Positions 23,592 to 34,314 of a stretch of 64,000 bases of DNA are shown in pieces. Position 1 is the stretch's first letter, and every line of letters starts with the position of its first letter. The position numbers and the translations under genes were made by a program. The stretch lies in the NCBI GenBank assembly GCA_023627715.1, contig JAMAHW010000078.1, positions 124,001-188,000 on the forward strand, given 5' to 3'. The DNA is from Periconia sp. R9002 (taxonomy: Eukaryota; Ascomycota; Dothideomycetes; Pleosporales; Periconiaceae). The notes under the pieces are model-generated. The model made no database searches and was not told the DNA's origin. It saw only the letters and a list, made by a program, of their open reading frames with translations.

Positions 23592-24369
23592 GGGTTCACA
23601 CCCACTCATAATAGATACAGTGTGTTTGGCACTGTGTTTTCATATGTCGATAGAAATGAAAACCACCCAAAATTTTACCACTATACTATGGTTCATGCTT
23701 CACGATTAAAACACCGTTACGTATTTTGTGACACTGCGTAAAACCCATTGTAGATTTATTGGTGCATATCATATCAAACTGACAATATTAGGTAGACACA
23801 ATATCTCGAGATATCTCGACTACCGACTCTCACGACACCAAGATCACTCCTGACTGTCCCAGAGAACCCTTGTTTTTGCACAATGAGACTTGTAAAACAA
23901 CGACTGTGTAGTGTTTAAGACTTCTCTGGCACATCGATGTCCACTTTAACTGCTGTAATGTCCATCCGATCGTAACGGAACAATCGCCGTGGCGGAACAT
24001 CAGCAGCACTTTCTATCACAATACCGCGTCCCACCACCCATATCTTTAAAACCTCTAACTCGCCCTGCCTCAGCGTCTACTCAACGTATGGTGTACCTAT
24101 ATAAAAGCTCATCATCCTGTAGACTGCTACAGAAAGCATATATCCCGAGAAGAATACAACGTTTCATAAGGTGGCTGCGGTTCCAGCAGTTATCTGTGCT
24201 TCATTGAGCAGAAATGCCGAGCAAGACCTACATCCTTACTATATACAATCGAAGAGGCCGAGTCGTAATCTAACGGCGTTGGTGTTTAGCAAGCCGCACG
24301 GCTCACGTGATTAACGCGCCTTCCGCTAACCCCACATGTGGGCTGTGCAATAGCCACGCCAGCCCCTGA
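23592..24369. other. Intergenic
   Basis: Between the monooxygenase and a HET remnant. No gene supported. Confidence 0.4.
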
Positions 24370-24755
24370 AGCATAGTCGCGCAACAGACCAAGCGTGACG
24401 GTCTGGACCATTTCTGGGTTGACACTTGCCGCATCGACAAATCGAACAGCCAAGAGCTTCAAGAGGTGATTAACTCTATGTTTCGCTGGTACCAAAGCGC
24501 GAGGAAATGTTATGTCTACCTCTTAGATGTTGAGTATAACACTCCTGATGCAGATGGTGAATCGTGCTGGAGGTGGAAACCGGCCTTAGGAAGACCAAGT
24601 GGTTTACCAGAGGCTGGACACTCCAGGAACTTGTTGCTCCTGCATCGGTCGCATTCTATTCGAAAGAGGGAGAGCGGCTTGGGGATAAGTAGTCCCTAAG
24701 AGACACCATCCACGAGATTACAAGGATACCCGTTGATGCTCACATACTCTGTTAG
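24370..24755 (+). pseudogene. HET-domain gene fragment (HET-E-like)
   Basis: The frame from 24370 reads QTKRDGLDHFWVDTCRID, then INSMFRWYQSARKCYVYL and LLDVEYN, the middle of a HET domain of the vegetative-incompatibility type. Near 24590 the reading moves one frame to KTKWFTRGWTLQELVAPAS and FYSKEGERLGDK, then TAG at 24690, with SLRDTIHEITRIPVDA continuing after it. The second Cys of the usual WVDTCCIDK is Arg here. Neither the start of the domain nor any downstream NACHT/WD part was found. This is an isolated relic. Confidence 0.8.
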
Positions 24756-24995
24756 GGGTTAGTATACTGTCTAAGTTTAGCGCCGACTAGGGGATTACAA
24801 TTGAACACTAATCGTGAAGGATTTCGGGCTAGCCATGCAGAAAATCAGCAGCTGATGATTAGAACAATGCTCTAGCCACGGATATTACTATGCAGATTAG
24901 AACTGAAAACTCGCAAAAGTCAAAGCAAGAGTCAAAAAAACAAGCGCGCGTGCATGCCTTTTTCACAACCAGCCCCCCCCCCCAATTGTGTTATC

Positions 24996-26214
24996 ATGTT
25001 CTTTGCACCACCAGTTTACCTTCTCTCGACATTCTGCCTTTGGTGTAAAGCCGAACTGGCTTGTCCTTCGGAAGACACATTCAACATTTTTAAGTCAGAA
25101 CCATCGCGCGGAGCCGCAACGGGTCAAACTGTATCTTGCCACACTGGTTTTGACGGCCCCAAGATCGACAAAGAAAATGGCTCCTCATTCGACTTCTGGT
25201 ATTTCGATATGCTCTCTGACGATGGGACTGCTTCTTTGACAATCATGTTTCATATGGGGGCCAGTCCCATCAAGGGAGGCAGGCCAAGTTCCCATTACAT
25301 TCAACTCTCAGGAACCTTCTCCAACGGCACAACTTTTAATCAAGCCATTTCCTCGGGCGCTTCTATCGTCAAGACTATAGGGAATGGATCTCATGGAGTT
25401 TGGGAGGATACCGGTTTTTCTTGGTCAAGCACAAGCGATCTTGAACACCATATGATTGCACTTGACTCGTCTGATGGTACATACAATGGAGTCATCAGAA
25501 TACAATCGGTAAGTCAATCTCATAAACTCCTATCACATCGCTTTTTTTTGCTTGGTACTTGTTTCTAACATTAATAGGTGGCACCTTCACGGTACGCTTG
25601 CAGCTCGGCTGTCCCAGGGATCACCACTGAGGTACTTCCTGGCCTTGGTTGGGCAATCGCCACGCCAGATGCAAATGTTACAGTTGATATTGAGATCGAG
25701 GGTGAGCCGATGAAGTTCGTTGGTACCGGCTATCATGACAAGGTATGCCCTTTGCTCTTACCAGTAAAATAAAATCGAGTCCCACGATCTAACCAATTTG
25801 TAGAACTGGGGTGTACTGCCATTCTACAGCCTCGTGGAGAAGTGGACTTGGGGCCGCGCAAGGGTTGGGCCCTACTCACTGGTGTGGGCTCAAGGTATAG
25901 CCACAGGTAAAGTCTACAATAGTGGCTTTATCTCTTATCAAGGGCGTGACATGATTTCTCAATGTGAAGATGTCGAGATTACCCTGCTCACCTCGAGCTC
26001 AGATCCTACTAGCTACACAGAAAACCCTAACTTCCCTGATAGCATCCAAATCAGTTACAAGCTTGGGGGAACATCTGGTATACTTACTGCTGAAGTAATA
26101 CCGACAAAGATCATCACCAATCTAAAACAATTCACAAGATATAGTGGGAATGTGACTGTAGTATTGGGACAGGAAATTTGGAGCGGCCACATGACTGGCG
26201 ACTTTTTGAGTTAG
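24996..26214 (+). CDS. Secreted CrtC/lipocalin-like protein, possible Diels-Alderase-type cyclase
   Basis: Exons 24996-25508, 25578-25742 and 25804-26214 (introns 69 and 61 bases, phase 0) give 362 residues. The N-terminus (MFFAPPVYLLSTFCLWCKA) looks like a signal peptide. FDFWYFDML, then GTGYHDK joined over the second intron to NWGVLPFY, and WTWGRARVGPYSLVW are typical of the hydroxyneurosporene synthase (CrtC)-related fungal family, which includes pericyclase/Diels-Alderase members of metabolite clusters. It is tail-to-tail with the Nod19/PHM-like gene, 137 bases apart. The family assignment is fairly firm; catalysis of a cyclisation is inference from family and context. A homopolymer of C precedes the ATG. 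Confidence 0.75.
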
Positions 26215-26350
26215 TTCGGTCTGGTAAATTCAAGCATTTAGTGAATGCAGTGCTTTTAAATAATGCATACTAAGTCTTCAATGCTTTTATGTGTATTTTA
26301 CATGATTGATCTCTGTCGTCTTCTGCTTCTAAATTCATAGCATGCTTCAC

Positions 26351-27418
26351 TTATTCTTCACCAACAAATACTCCCATAGCACCCATAACAGCGTCAGGCT
26401 TTCCCTCGTGCATGACCATCTTGTGAAGATTCGGATTGTACAGGGCATCAGCTGACAGTATGTCCCCTTTTCTCACATGCCCAGCCTTTTTGCAGATTCC
26501 CCCTCCTATTATGTGTTGCGTTGCATCTTGATTGTTGTATAATTGTTCTGAGACACAGAAAATCTCACCATTCTTGAATGCGCGCATCCGAAGACCTCCA
26601 TCGTGCATGTGACCCCTAGTCACAACCATGACTCCCTCTACAGTAGACTTCCACATCGGGGATTCGTATGTGAAAGATTCATTCATGCTTTTGGCATCGA
26701 TTTCTGCATTGCCACACCCTGTCATATCCAGCCATATGGGTGTTACTGACCGATAGCCCGCTGAAGTCGATTTTGGCAAGATCTCGAATCGCACGCTGAT
26801 GTACACTTCAACATCTTGCCCGCTGTCATTCATTGTCTCCATTGCGACGTCCCACTGATCTCGATCCCCTGGCTGTACTTCATAGCCCCATGGTCCATGA
26901 GAATTCCAGCGCCAAGTATCGCGCTCGTTACCACCACCAAAGAACCGTTCACCAGCCATTTGCGGGCATACAGCATCCGCCTGCGCGCGGTTAAAGAAGA
27001 TGATATGGTGAAGCCAGACGTTATCCGAATCTGTAAACAGCTCGGTGCCGTTGGTAGATAACAAGACTGCCCTCATGGCTGTAATATAGCAGCCTGTGCA
27101 GGGTTTCTCTACGTTCTTGAAGCTCTTTGAGGTTGTGTCTGCTGCTGCTAGTATTGGACCGTATGCGACATTGACGATCGATGCCCCTGGTGTAGTAGGA
27201 AGATCCCCAAGCGGAGCTTCAATGTGAATGGTATGGTCGTCCGTAAACTCCATAGCACTGTGTATTGATGAGGTTGAAAGATCCTCCGCCTGGAGCGTGC
27301 GTAGTATATTATACCAAGATTGTGTGAAGAGGAGGAGATAAGTTGCTCCAATAAAAACAATTGTGCCAAAGACATAGACACAGTTGCGGAGCCGGAGCTC
27401 GAACTTGGCGGTGCGCAT
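26351..27418 (-). CDS. Membrane-anchored Nod19/PHM-like putative copper-binding protein
   Basis: Single-exon, 355-residue protein. A hydrophobic span at residues 12-33 follows a short basic N-terminus, suggesting a type II membrane protein with a lumenal or extracellular body. NVWLHHIIFFN (His-His), TRGHMHDGGLRMR (HxH) and a Met in VMHEGKPDAVMGAMG near the end match, in order, the metal-ligand pattern of peptidylglycine hydroxylating/dopamine beta-type copper monooxygenases. The HDGG segment also resembles SURNod19 proteins. Cys residues fit disulfides. Actual copper binding and activity are inference. The gene is convergent with the CrtC-like gene and 923 bases from the UstYa-like gene, whose coding strand it shares. 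Confidence 0.6.
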   Translation of the reverse strand: MRTAKFELRLRNCVYVFGTIVFIGATYLLLFTQSWYNILRTLQAEDLSTSSIHSAMEFTDDHTIHIEAPLGDLPTTPGASIVNVAYGPILAAADTTSKSFKNVEKPCTGCYITAMRAVLLSTNGTELFTDSDNVWLHHIIFFNRAQADAVCPQMAGERFFGGGNERDTWRWNSHGPWGYEVQPGDRDQWDVAMETMNDSGQDVEVYISVRFEILPKSTSAGYRSVTPIWLDMTGCGNAEIDAKSMNESFTYESPMWKSTVEGVMVVTRGHMHDGGLRMRAFKNGEIFCVSEQLYNNQDATQHIIGGGICKKAGHVRKGDILSADALYNPNLHKMVMHEGKPDAVMGAMGVFVGEE

Positions 27419-28341
27419 GAGAGGTTTTGGGAATGGGAGAACAAATTAGAGAAACAGGAGTATAGTGAAACCAGTATTGAGGATATGGGAATACACAATA
27501 TTGTTGTCAGATCATTACCAGTCCGCAATATTTGCTGTTCGACGCGTCTCTTGCATAATCTTCGGAATTGTTCACTATTGGAGAACTGAATAAACCATAG
27601 CAGAGATCGTGAGCCTTCAGCTCCGAAAATTCTGAGGCGTAAGCCATTTTTGCTTACGCTTGAGTGGATAAGCCTGACTGAGCAGAGGACACAGTATTTT
27701 TAGCATGTTACAACAAGTCAAGAGGTAGCCGAGGCCGTCCCTGCATGCCTTTCTTAGGATTTTCCAGCAAGTTCAGTACTGAACTCCCCAGGACTCCCTA
27801 CCAGATAAAGTTCAGGTGCAAGTTTGTGGGATGCGCAACCGGTACACTAAAACACACCGAACAATTTACATTGATATATGCGCCAAGCTCTGGCATTCTT
27901 CTTCTTTTTTTTTTTGTTTTCTTAAATTCTTCTATTTTTGCAACGAAACTGCGATTACTCTTAACAATGAAATTCCTCTCATTCCGCCTTTTCTCCATTA
28001 CAGCCGTGAATTTATCTATCCTCAGCTGCTGCTGTTGCCACCCTCAAGTCACACAAACAGTTGGTCCCACTTGTGCTTTTGTAACTTGGGCACGGCTAAC
28101 GCGAACAAATAGAGCCACCAACCTATATCCTCATCGGAGTCACTACACTGGAACCCATACTGGCGAGAAGCAGAGAATGCCGATCGCGCGGCCGTTCTAG
28201 GGCTTGATGCTGCTGGTAACGAAATCCTTTACTAGTATGCCCGACCAAAAAGGGAGAAAGAGAGAACGCAAACAATGTGCACTAGAATACATATTTATCT
28301 AAGCAAGAATAATATATGACTATGTGTTCTCGTGTATGCAT
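27419..28341. other. Intergenic with a possible small secreted ORF at 27967-28200
   Basis: On the plus strand, ATG at 27967 after a pyrimidine-rich tract and a good AACA context opens 77 codons starting MKFLSFRLFSITAVNLSIL, signal-peptide-like, then a run of four Cys. No homologue is recognised and the C-terminal half looks random, so it is noted rather than called. Confidence 0.25.
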
Positions 28342-29277
28342 TCACCCTTGTGCCTCGTTTTCAATTCTTTCGTACTCTTTGCTCGGGTGCTCATCTAACC
28401 ATTGAGTCAAGGCTTCAAAGTCTCGGCATTTGTGGAACGTGCCAAAATCCGCATGAATCCCACCCTCTAGATCTGGTCTCAGCTCCATGAATATGGGAGT
28501 GGTATCAGCAGTACACATGATGTATTGGCGCAGCGTATCGATACAATGATCAACATGGATTCGACCGGCCACCTCCCCGTCCCGAAAATACCTTGGTGGT
28601 GTGGTGTAGTGTGACAGCCAGGTAAACTGACGTATAAGGCTCTTTTAATGTGTCAAATGGGTCGATATCGTAGGAATATTCCGTACTGAGGGACTGTACC
28701 TACCAGGCAATGGAGTTGGTGGTATGCTTCTATGATGGCGTTAAAACCACCGCTTTCGGTTCTGGAATATCGATCAGGCTCGGTCATATTCAAGTGTTCG
28801 AACGCATCTTTCTCGGGCACTTCAATAAAGCCATCTTGTTTTCAATTCGTAAGTACATAGATGACATTCAAAGCGCCGTTCATTTACTCACGTCGCCATA
28901 GCTTCCACCACGCGGCCTCGACTTCTGGGGTTGGGGGGCCACGATATGGTGTAGGGTCATCGATCTTGTGATGAAATGTACGTTCGGAGTATTTAACGAC
29001 AGGCAGAAGTGGAGCTTCTTTTGTTAGCGTAATGGAAGAATAGAGCGCATCAATGGGTCATCCGTGGCTTACAATATGAGGAGGTCTTCTCTACACACTG
29101 AAGGAGGCTTGTCTCTTGGCCGTAACGAACGCCAACAGCGTAGCTGACAAGCCCAACAACAAGGCAGACTAGGAGTCCCAAAATACTGGTGATCACTAAC
29201 GTTTGTTTTCCCTCGTCTACGTGCTGGGCCTTGTATGTATCAGTGATGAGACTCTGGCTTTCTTCGTCATTGTCCAT
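28342..29277 (-). CDS. UstYa-like oxidase (DUF3328)
   Basis: Four exons: 29277-29073, 29014-28892, 28834-28704 and 28641-28342 (introns 58, 57 and 62 bases) give 252 residues. One membrane span (LVITSILGLLVCLVVGLVSY) is followed by SPLLPVVKYSERTFH and the two hallmark motifs of the family, YHQLHC and HVDHC (HxxHC pairs). UstYa-type proteins oxidatively cyclise ribosomal peptides in dikaritin (ustiloxin-type) pathways and also act in other clusters. The ATG at 29277 was chosen; the open frame upstream has only a GTG. The third intron separates Leu-Ser right after the first HxxHC. A small secreted-type peptide gene begins 645 bases away on the other strand. Confidence 0.9.
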
Positions 29278-29922
29278 AACGTGCAGCCTCAATCTATATC
29301 TCACGGTATATTAGCGTTCATTTGATATGGTGATTTCAAGTATGGAAGAGTGACAAAATCCTACCAGATAATGATTGGAGTCCAACAGCGCATCAGCCTT
29401 ATTGATGATTCGAGTTATCTGAGCTCGAAAAGAAATGTATGGAAGATTTTGATGAAAGTAGAGGAATAGATAGGCGCTGCTCTTTACCCTCACTACTTCT
29501 ATATTTTCTGTACAGTTGCACTGCACGGATGTGGTTATTCCCGCCAATTTTCACTATTCTTGGGCCCCATGATCACTGTAACCGCACAATGATAGTCTTC
29601 CAGCTCCGTTTCGTTCGTATTTATCTGACTGGTGGAGTTCAGTAAGCGAGGCCAGTAGCCTCCTCTGCATTGCCCATTCTACGGAAAAGGCGATGTGGCG
29701 CGAGTATGTCAGGTTTAGTCAACTAACACAATTTCTAAATGTAGATATTGGGCTTAGGCAACGTAGATAGTATACCTACTATTTTAAATGCCTGAAACCA
29801 TGAATTCATGAGCATTCCTAAGTATATAAAGACGCTAGAAACACTCCCAATAGCAGATATGAAACCTACGCAATTCTTACATTACTCGACTCCTTCATTT
29901 GGAAAAATCAATATTTTCGAAA
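29278..29922. other. Divergent intergenic region, UstYa-like gene and peptide gene
   Basis: Shared upstream region. A tatataaa sequence at about 29822-29830 lies some 95 bases before the peptide ATG. Confidence 0.4.
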
Positions 29923-30247
29923 ATGCGTGTTTCCGAAGTCATTGTTGCCGGCACCATTGTTGCTAGTACTCAAGTCGCTGCAGCGCCCGCACCTGTCAAA
30001 CACCTGGAAATCATCCGCGATGTCCATGCCCAAGCCCGTCACGAAGGCCACGAAGCTGCGAGTGGTTTCACCGTGGAGCCCAATCCCACCAAAGTGGAGC
30101 GCGTTGCAAAGATAGTGCATAGGGAGACTGAATCTAGACTTCAAGCGTAAGCTATCTCCCCTTGACCAGACTACTAGTAGCTAACCTTCTCTCTTATATA
30201 GTCGTGAAAAGACACCAACTCCTACGAATCAATGCACCGTCATGTGA
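29923..30247 (+). CDS. Small secreted-type peptide ending in CTVM (candidate precursor peptide)
   Basis: Exons 29923-30146 and 30202-30247, with a 55-base intron (GTAAGC to ATAG), give 89 residues. MRVSEVIVAGTIVASTQVAA looks like a signal peptide with cleavage near AAAPAP. The rest is hydrophilic, rich in His, Glu and Arg, with no Tyr. The second exon supplies the single Cys and the ending NQCTVM. CTVM is a CaaX-like box (Cys, polar, aliphatic, Met) as in fungal lipopeptide pheromones; combined with a signal peptide it recalls the hybrid-type pheromone precursors described in Hypocreales. No Lys-Arg cleavage sites or internal core repeats are present. It could instead be a substrate of the neighbouring UstYa-like enzyme, or an ordinary secreted protein. 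Confidence 0.55.
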
Positions 30248-31369
30248 AATATTCGGAACTGTTATAACCAGTGGGCATGTCGCGTGTTCAAAGCCTATGG
30301 CGACTTCAGATAGTGCTGGATCTGGTTGACTCTGTTTCCACGATCCAGTTCGTCACTAAAGGTGTGATTAAGCCTTCTGCTTGGTCCAATAGAGTTTAAA
30401 TATTACCTGATAAACCATGATTTCCATTGCTGAGATGCTTCTTCAACATATTGTGATGTATACTAATCTAGAAGGGTAATTTGGTTTAAGCGCTCGTGGC
30501 TTAGACCCTTTTAATCCAATAATCCAAAATAAGATAAGGATGGTTGGTTTCTCGCTAATCTTGATCCCTATTTCACGTAAGCTTTGTCGTGCTGTGTTGC
30601 ATATGCTCAAATCTATAATATGCTGATCCTTCAGTCTAAGATTTGCTACGGCCCGAACACAATCGGCACGCTGCACTTTTGATCCGTACCGGTGAGGATA
30701 TAAAATGGCAAAGATACGCACTATTGAACTAGCTACAGTTTTGCTGTCGATCCTTTCAATCCTTAATCATCCTCCATTAGACAATCCTTTGAGACCTAAG
30801 GTTGCTCGTGATTACATGTGTTACCGAGTAATACTGTAGTGAGCACATATTTCTCGCACCCTCAACCATGGAATAGTTTTCAAAATAATTCTCAAGAAAT
30901 AAGAAGCTGCACACGATTAACGTACCATTCATTGGCCAGGTGCAAACCATATTGCTTGGATGTTGGAATAATGACACGCAAAACAACGAAGTTCACATGA
31001 CGAGTTTGTATGCTCCAATTTTACACATGTTTGTAATATCGCTAAAGACTGATTCTAATCGTTTGATTGCATATAGTAGGATAGAGATTTGTTCGCGTAC
31101 GCATGATACGGCTGGTGCTCGACCTCACGATTGATATAACTGTTTGTAGATATATTGGGTTCCCTTAATGACTTGATTCACACAAAGACTTGTTCCCGTA
31201 AAATATGGATTGGATGGATCGGATTTTGTATTGAATTACATATGTCTTACCGGTTTTGCGCCAGACAAGATGAGTGTCGTTTATCTATTCTATCGCACCT
31301 TTCCAGAGGTTGCGATGTTGGGTGGATCACACAAACGCCAGGATGTCAACTGTAGAAACTTGGAGCATC
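30248..31369. other. Intergenic
   Basis: AT-rich, no coding resemblance on either strand. Confidence 0.4.
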
Positions 31370-32773
31370 TCAATGAGGCTTTTTCAAGGGGAGACCAGTG
31401 GCATAGTCATATGGCTGGTACCCACGCTTGAGAAGTTTCTGGTGGTTCTCAGGTCGACATTTCTCGCAGAACCACTCCTTGTCTTCCCAGTATTTGCCAT
31501 CCTGCTGGGCTTTGGGGAGGCCCATACACCCTAGATGTTGCCAGAGGCAGCAATCATCGCAAGCAGCCATGTCCCATCCAGGGTACTCCTTGTTGTCACC
31601 GCAGATGCAGCGAACATACGGGTTGTCGTGTCCTCGATACCCGCGCTTGAGGAGTTTCCGATGGTTCTGAGGTCGACATTGCTCGCAGAAATAGGGCTTG
31701 TCTTCCCAGTATTCTGCATTGGTTTGGCGGACCTCCATACAATTAAGGTGCTGCCAGACCCCACACTCATCGCATGCAGCCATGTCCCATCCAGAATACT
31801 CCTCATTATCGCCACAGATGCAGCGAATTCGATCTGAAGGTTGGTCATTAGTGCCTTTCTCGGTTGGGCCATTGATAGCCGTCTCAGCCTGATCGTTCAC
31901 ATCATCCATGCCGTTCTCAACCAGATCGGTCATTTCATTGTCAGCCTGATTGTTCGAGTCATTCTCAGTCTGATTGTTCGTGTCATTCTCAGCCTGATTG
32001 CTTATGTCAATCTCAGCCTGACCATTCACGCCGTTCCCAACCTGCTCATCGGTGCCGTCTTCACATTGGTTGTGGATGCCATCGGGCATGGTGGTTTGCG
32101 ATTCCGGGAGTGAGAAATCGGGCTGCCATTCCATGAGTGGATCCTCGAACATCGTAGTCTGCCATTCCGTAAGTGGGATATCGGGCGTCAGCGTAGTCTG
32201 CAATTGCATTAGTTGGATATCGGACATCATCATATCCTGCCATGCCATAGGTGAGGGCTCGGGCATCGCAGTCTGTGAGTCAGGAAGCGGGAAATCATGA
32301 CTCGTAGTCTGCATATCAGCAAGTGTGACATCCCCCATCGTAGCCTGCGCTGCAGGAGCTATGAATTCGGGAAAGTGTTCCTGGATGACAGAGAAATCAA
32401 GGAAACAGGGAGACTGCAGATCCTCGGATGATTCTACATTGGGGAGGCCTGAAAAAGTCAAAGCCTCCAAATTCTCACCATTCTGGACATTGCCTGCTGG
32501 GTTTGCTGTGTCAAATGTTCCTGCGTCCCAATCACTGCGGGTAGACTCCGTTGGGTTCATAGAGCGCTGGTCGGCAATACCGGTTGTTAGCCAGGCTTGA
32601 TATGCGTCGTGAAAATGCTGAGGGGAAAGGGGTTGCTCTACAGGGCTTGAAGCCTGCTGGTCTACAGAGCTAGAAGCCTGCTGGTCTACAGAGCTAGAAG
32701 CCTGCTGCTCTACAGGGCTTGAAGCGTCTACTAGCTCTTCTGAGCCGCTTGGAGAACGGATTGCGATTCCCAT
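31370..32773 (-). CDS. Protein with two near-identical PHD fingers and repetitive N-terminus
   Basis: Single exon of 467 residues from ATG at 32773. The two C-terminal PHD fingers (about residues 313-360 and 386-437) share RCICGDN, GWDMAACD, a WQHL-CM core and FCE(K/Q)CRP with C4HC3 spacing. Each is followed by NH(R/Q)KLLKRGY, so the whole 72-residue module is duplicated. The N-terminal half is disordered: an 8-residue repeat (ASS-S/P-V-D/E-QQ), degenerate EWQTTM-type repeats and an acidic Asn/Glu stretch. PHD fingers read histone H3 tails, so a chromatin role is likely. No catalytic domain is present. The Gly-Trp-Asp-Met reader-type core suggests Lys4-methyl recognition, by inference. Confidence 0.8.
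   Translation of the reverse strand: MGIAIRSPSGSEELVDASSPVEQQASSSVDQQASSSVDQQASSPVEQPLSPQHFHDAYQAWLTTGIADQRSMNPTESTRSDWDAGTFDTANPAGNVQNGENLEALTFSGLPNVESSEDLQSPCFLDFSVIQEHFPEFIAPAAQATMGDVTLADMQTTSHDFPLPDSQTAMPEPSPMAWQDMMMSDIQLMQLQTTLTPDIPLTEWQTTMFEDPLMEWQPDFSLPESQTTMPDGIHNQCEDGTDEQVGNGVNGQAEIDISNQAENDTNNQTENDSNNQADNEMTDLVENGMDDVNDQAETAINGPTEKGTNDQPSDRIRCICGDNEEYSGWDMAACDECGVWQHLNCMEVRQTNAEYWEDKPYFCEQCRPQNHRKLLKRGYRGHDNPYVRCICGDNKEYPGWDMAACDDCCLWQHLGCMGLPKAQQDGKYWEDKEWFCEKCRPENHQKLLKRGYQPYDYATGLPLKKPH
31446..31834 (-). repeat. Tandem duplication of PHD-finger module (~217-nt unit)
   Basis: The two PHD modules start about 217 bases apart (31834 and 31617) and share long identical codon runs, for example around GWDMAACD and KLLKRGY. 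This suggests a recent or gene-converted duplication. Confidence 0.7.
32630..32725 (-). repeat. 24-nt in-frame minisatellite, four units
   Basis: Encodes residues 17-48 of the PHD protein as four 8-residue units. The two middle units are identical at the protein level (ASSSVDQQ). Confidence 0.75.
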
Positions 32774-33764
32774 TTTTGTTGTAGGAGATTCGAGTGTGAA
32801 AATCACTTGAGTTGTTTGAATGTGGAAGGAAAGGAAACAGTTCACTTCTTACTTCTTATAGATCACAGGAGAGATGTCGTTGTATTCCGACAATGCTCTG
32901 TTTTATATATACATGTGTATACACAACGCGATATATCTAAACAATGTAAGAAACATTAAAGGACAATGTAGAAGAAGAGGGCGTACTGAGGTGGAAATAA
33001 TGGGACACTGAAAATGATCTAGGGTGATAGTGTCAGTTCAAATAAGATGAAGATGACTATCAATGTTATAGCGTGCCAAATAATGTTTGTCATTGCGAGG
33101 CAATCCATTATATCGTGGTGTACACTATACCGTGACAGCGTAGCGAGATGTACATATGTCTATGGCTCACGGGCTAGTATCAGCCGGGTCAATTGAAGCT
33201 TGTCTCCCTACCCGTTCATATATTTCTGGACGCATAAGAGTCCGTCTTTTCTGTTTTCTATAATCATTATGTTGACAAAGGCAAGTTCGTCAAATTGCAA
33301 GGGTAGCGTTGGTGCCTTTTCTGACGAGCAATTTCTAGGAAGAACCATTTGGTGAGAAACATCACTCCAGATTGCTACACATTTCCGTAACGATATATTA
33401 TTATTCACTGCTGTCAGGGGCTATTCACACGAACCCATTGAGCGATTGCTAACTCAATCAAGATCAATGTGCACCAGGGAGAAAGGTCTCTGTGAAGGGA
33501 AAGCCGTATATATTAATTCGAGAGGTTAATCTCGGTGAATACTATAGCGATCAAGACGCTACAGGCTGGATTGTGGTGCAGGAGGGACTCTGTCGTACAT
33601 GTCGTGAGTGAAGTCACGGCAGAGTGTTCGTGGGGTAGCACTGCGGGGTAGCATGGCGGGGTAGTTGGCGCTTGGTCCAACCTGTTACGTAAGCGACTGG
33701 GCATCATCTTGCCTCAAGTCATCATCGGAACCCTACACCTACCTACCCACGTAGCACTCATAGA
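32774..33764. other. Divergent intergenic region
   Basis: Upstream of both the PHD gene and the small gene at 33765. A tatatata stretch near 32904 may be the PHD gene's TATA region. No ORF of interest. Confidence 0.4.
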
Positions 33765-34314
33765 ATGGAAAAGATTCAATCAACACCGGTGCCAACGGTA
33801 ACACCCACCAGCTTGATACTTTAACATACGTTCTAATTCGTCATCTTAGACTGTCCAGGAGCTTCTCGACTCCGGCAAACCCACCCGAATCGTTGTCCTC
33901 GTCCGCTCAAATTCGCCTCTGTATCTCCACTCCCCCGACAACGTGGTCAAAGCCGCATGTTCCACCCTTGATATCCGCATTCCCGATGGTAACCCGACCC
34001 TGCTTGTCATCGAGAAATGGGACCGACTAGACGTCCTCGTTTTTGACATCTTCCACGCCGCCTACGACCCGTCTACGGCATACTGCGTGGCCAACTTACC
34101 CGTTGTGCTCATTGACTATGGCAAGCGATATTCAGTGATAAAAGAAGCGGGTCTCGACCTTACAAACGAAGTCAACGTCGCGGTCGCGAGGGAACACAAT
34201 CTGAACGGGTGGGATGCAAGGCCACCCTTTGTTGCTGATCATACTGCAGCGAAAGTCCCGATATATCCTAATCCGCGGAATCTAGTTACTTCGCAGCATG
34301 ATCCAGCACTATAG
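33765..34314 (+). CDS. Conserved-looking protein of unknown function, 165 aa
   Basis: Exon 33765-33797 (MEKIQSTPVPT) and exon 33850-34314 are joined by a 52-base phase-0 intron (GTAACA, branch CTAAT, TTAG). The protein reads as a compact alpha/beta domain: TRIVVLVRSNSPLYLHSP, LDIRIPDGNPTLLVIEKW, LDVLVFDIFHAAYDP, then VVLIDYGKRYSVIKEAG. There is no signal peptide or membrane span. I do not recognise the family. The clean junction and protein-like composition support a real gene. Confidence 0.6.

Noticed and set aside
29923..30247. Dikaritin-type precursor with repeated cores
   Set aside because: No Kex2 sites, no internal repeats and no tyrosine, so the typical UstYa substrate pattern is absent; kept only as an open candidate.
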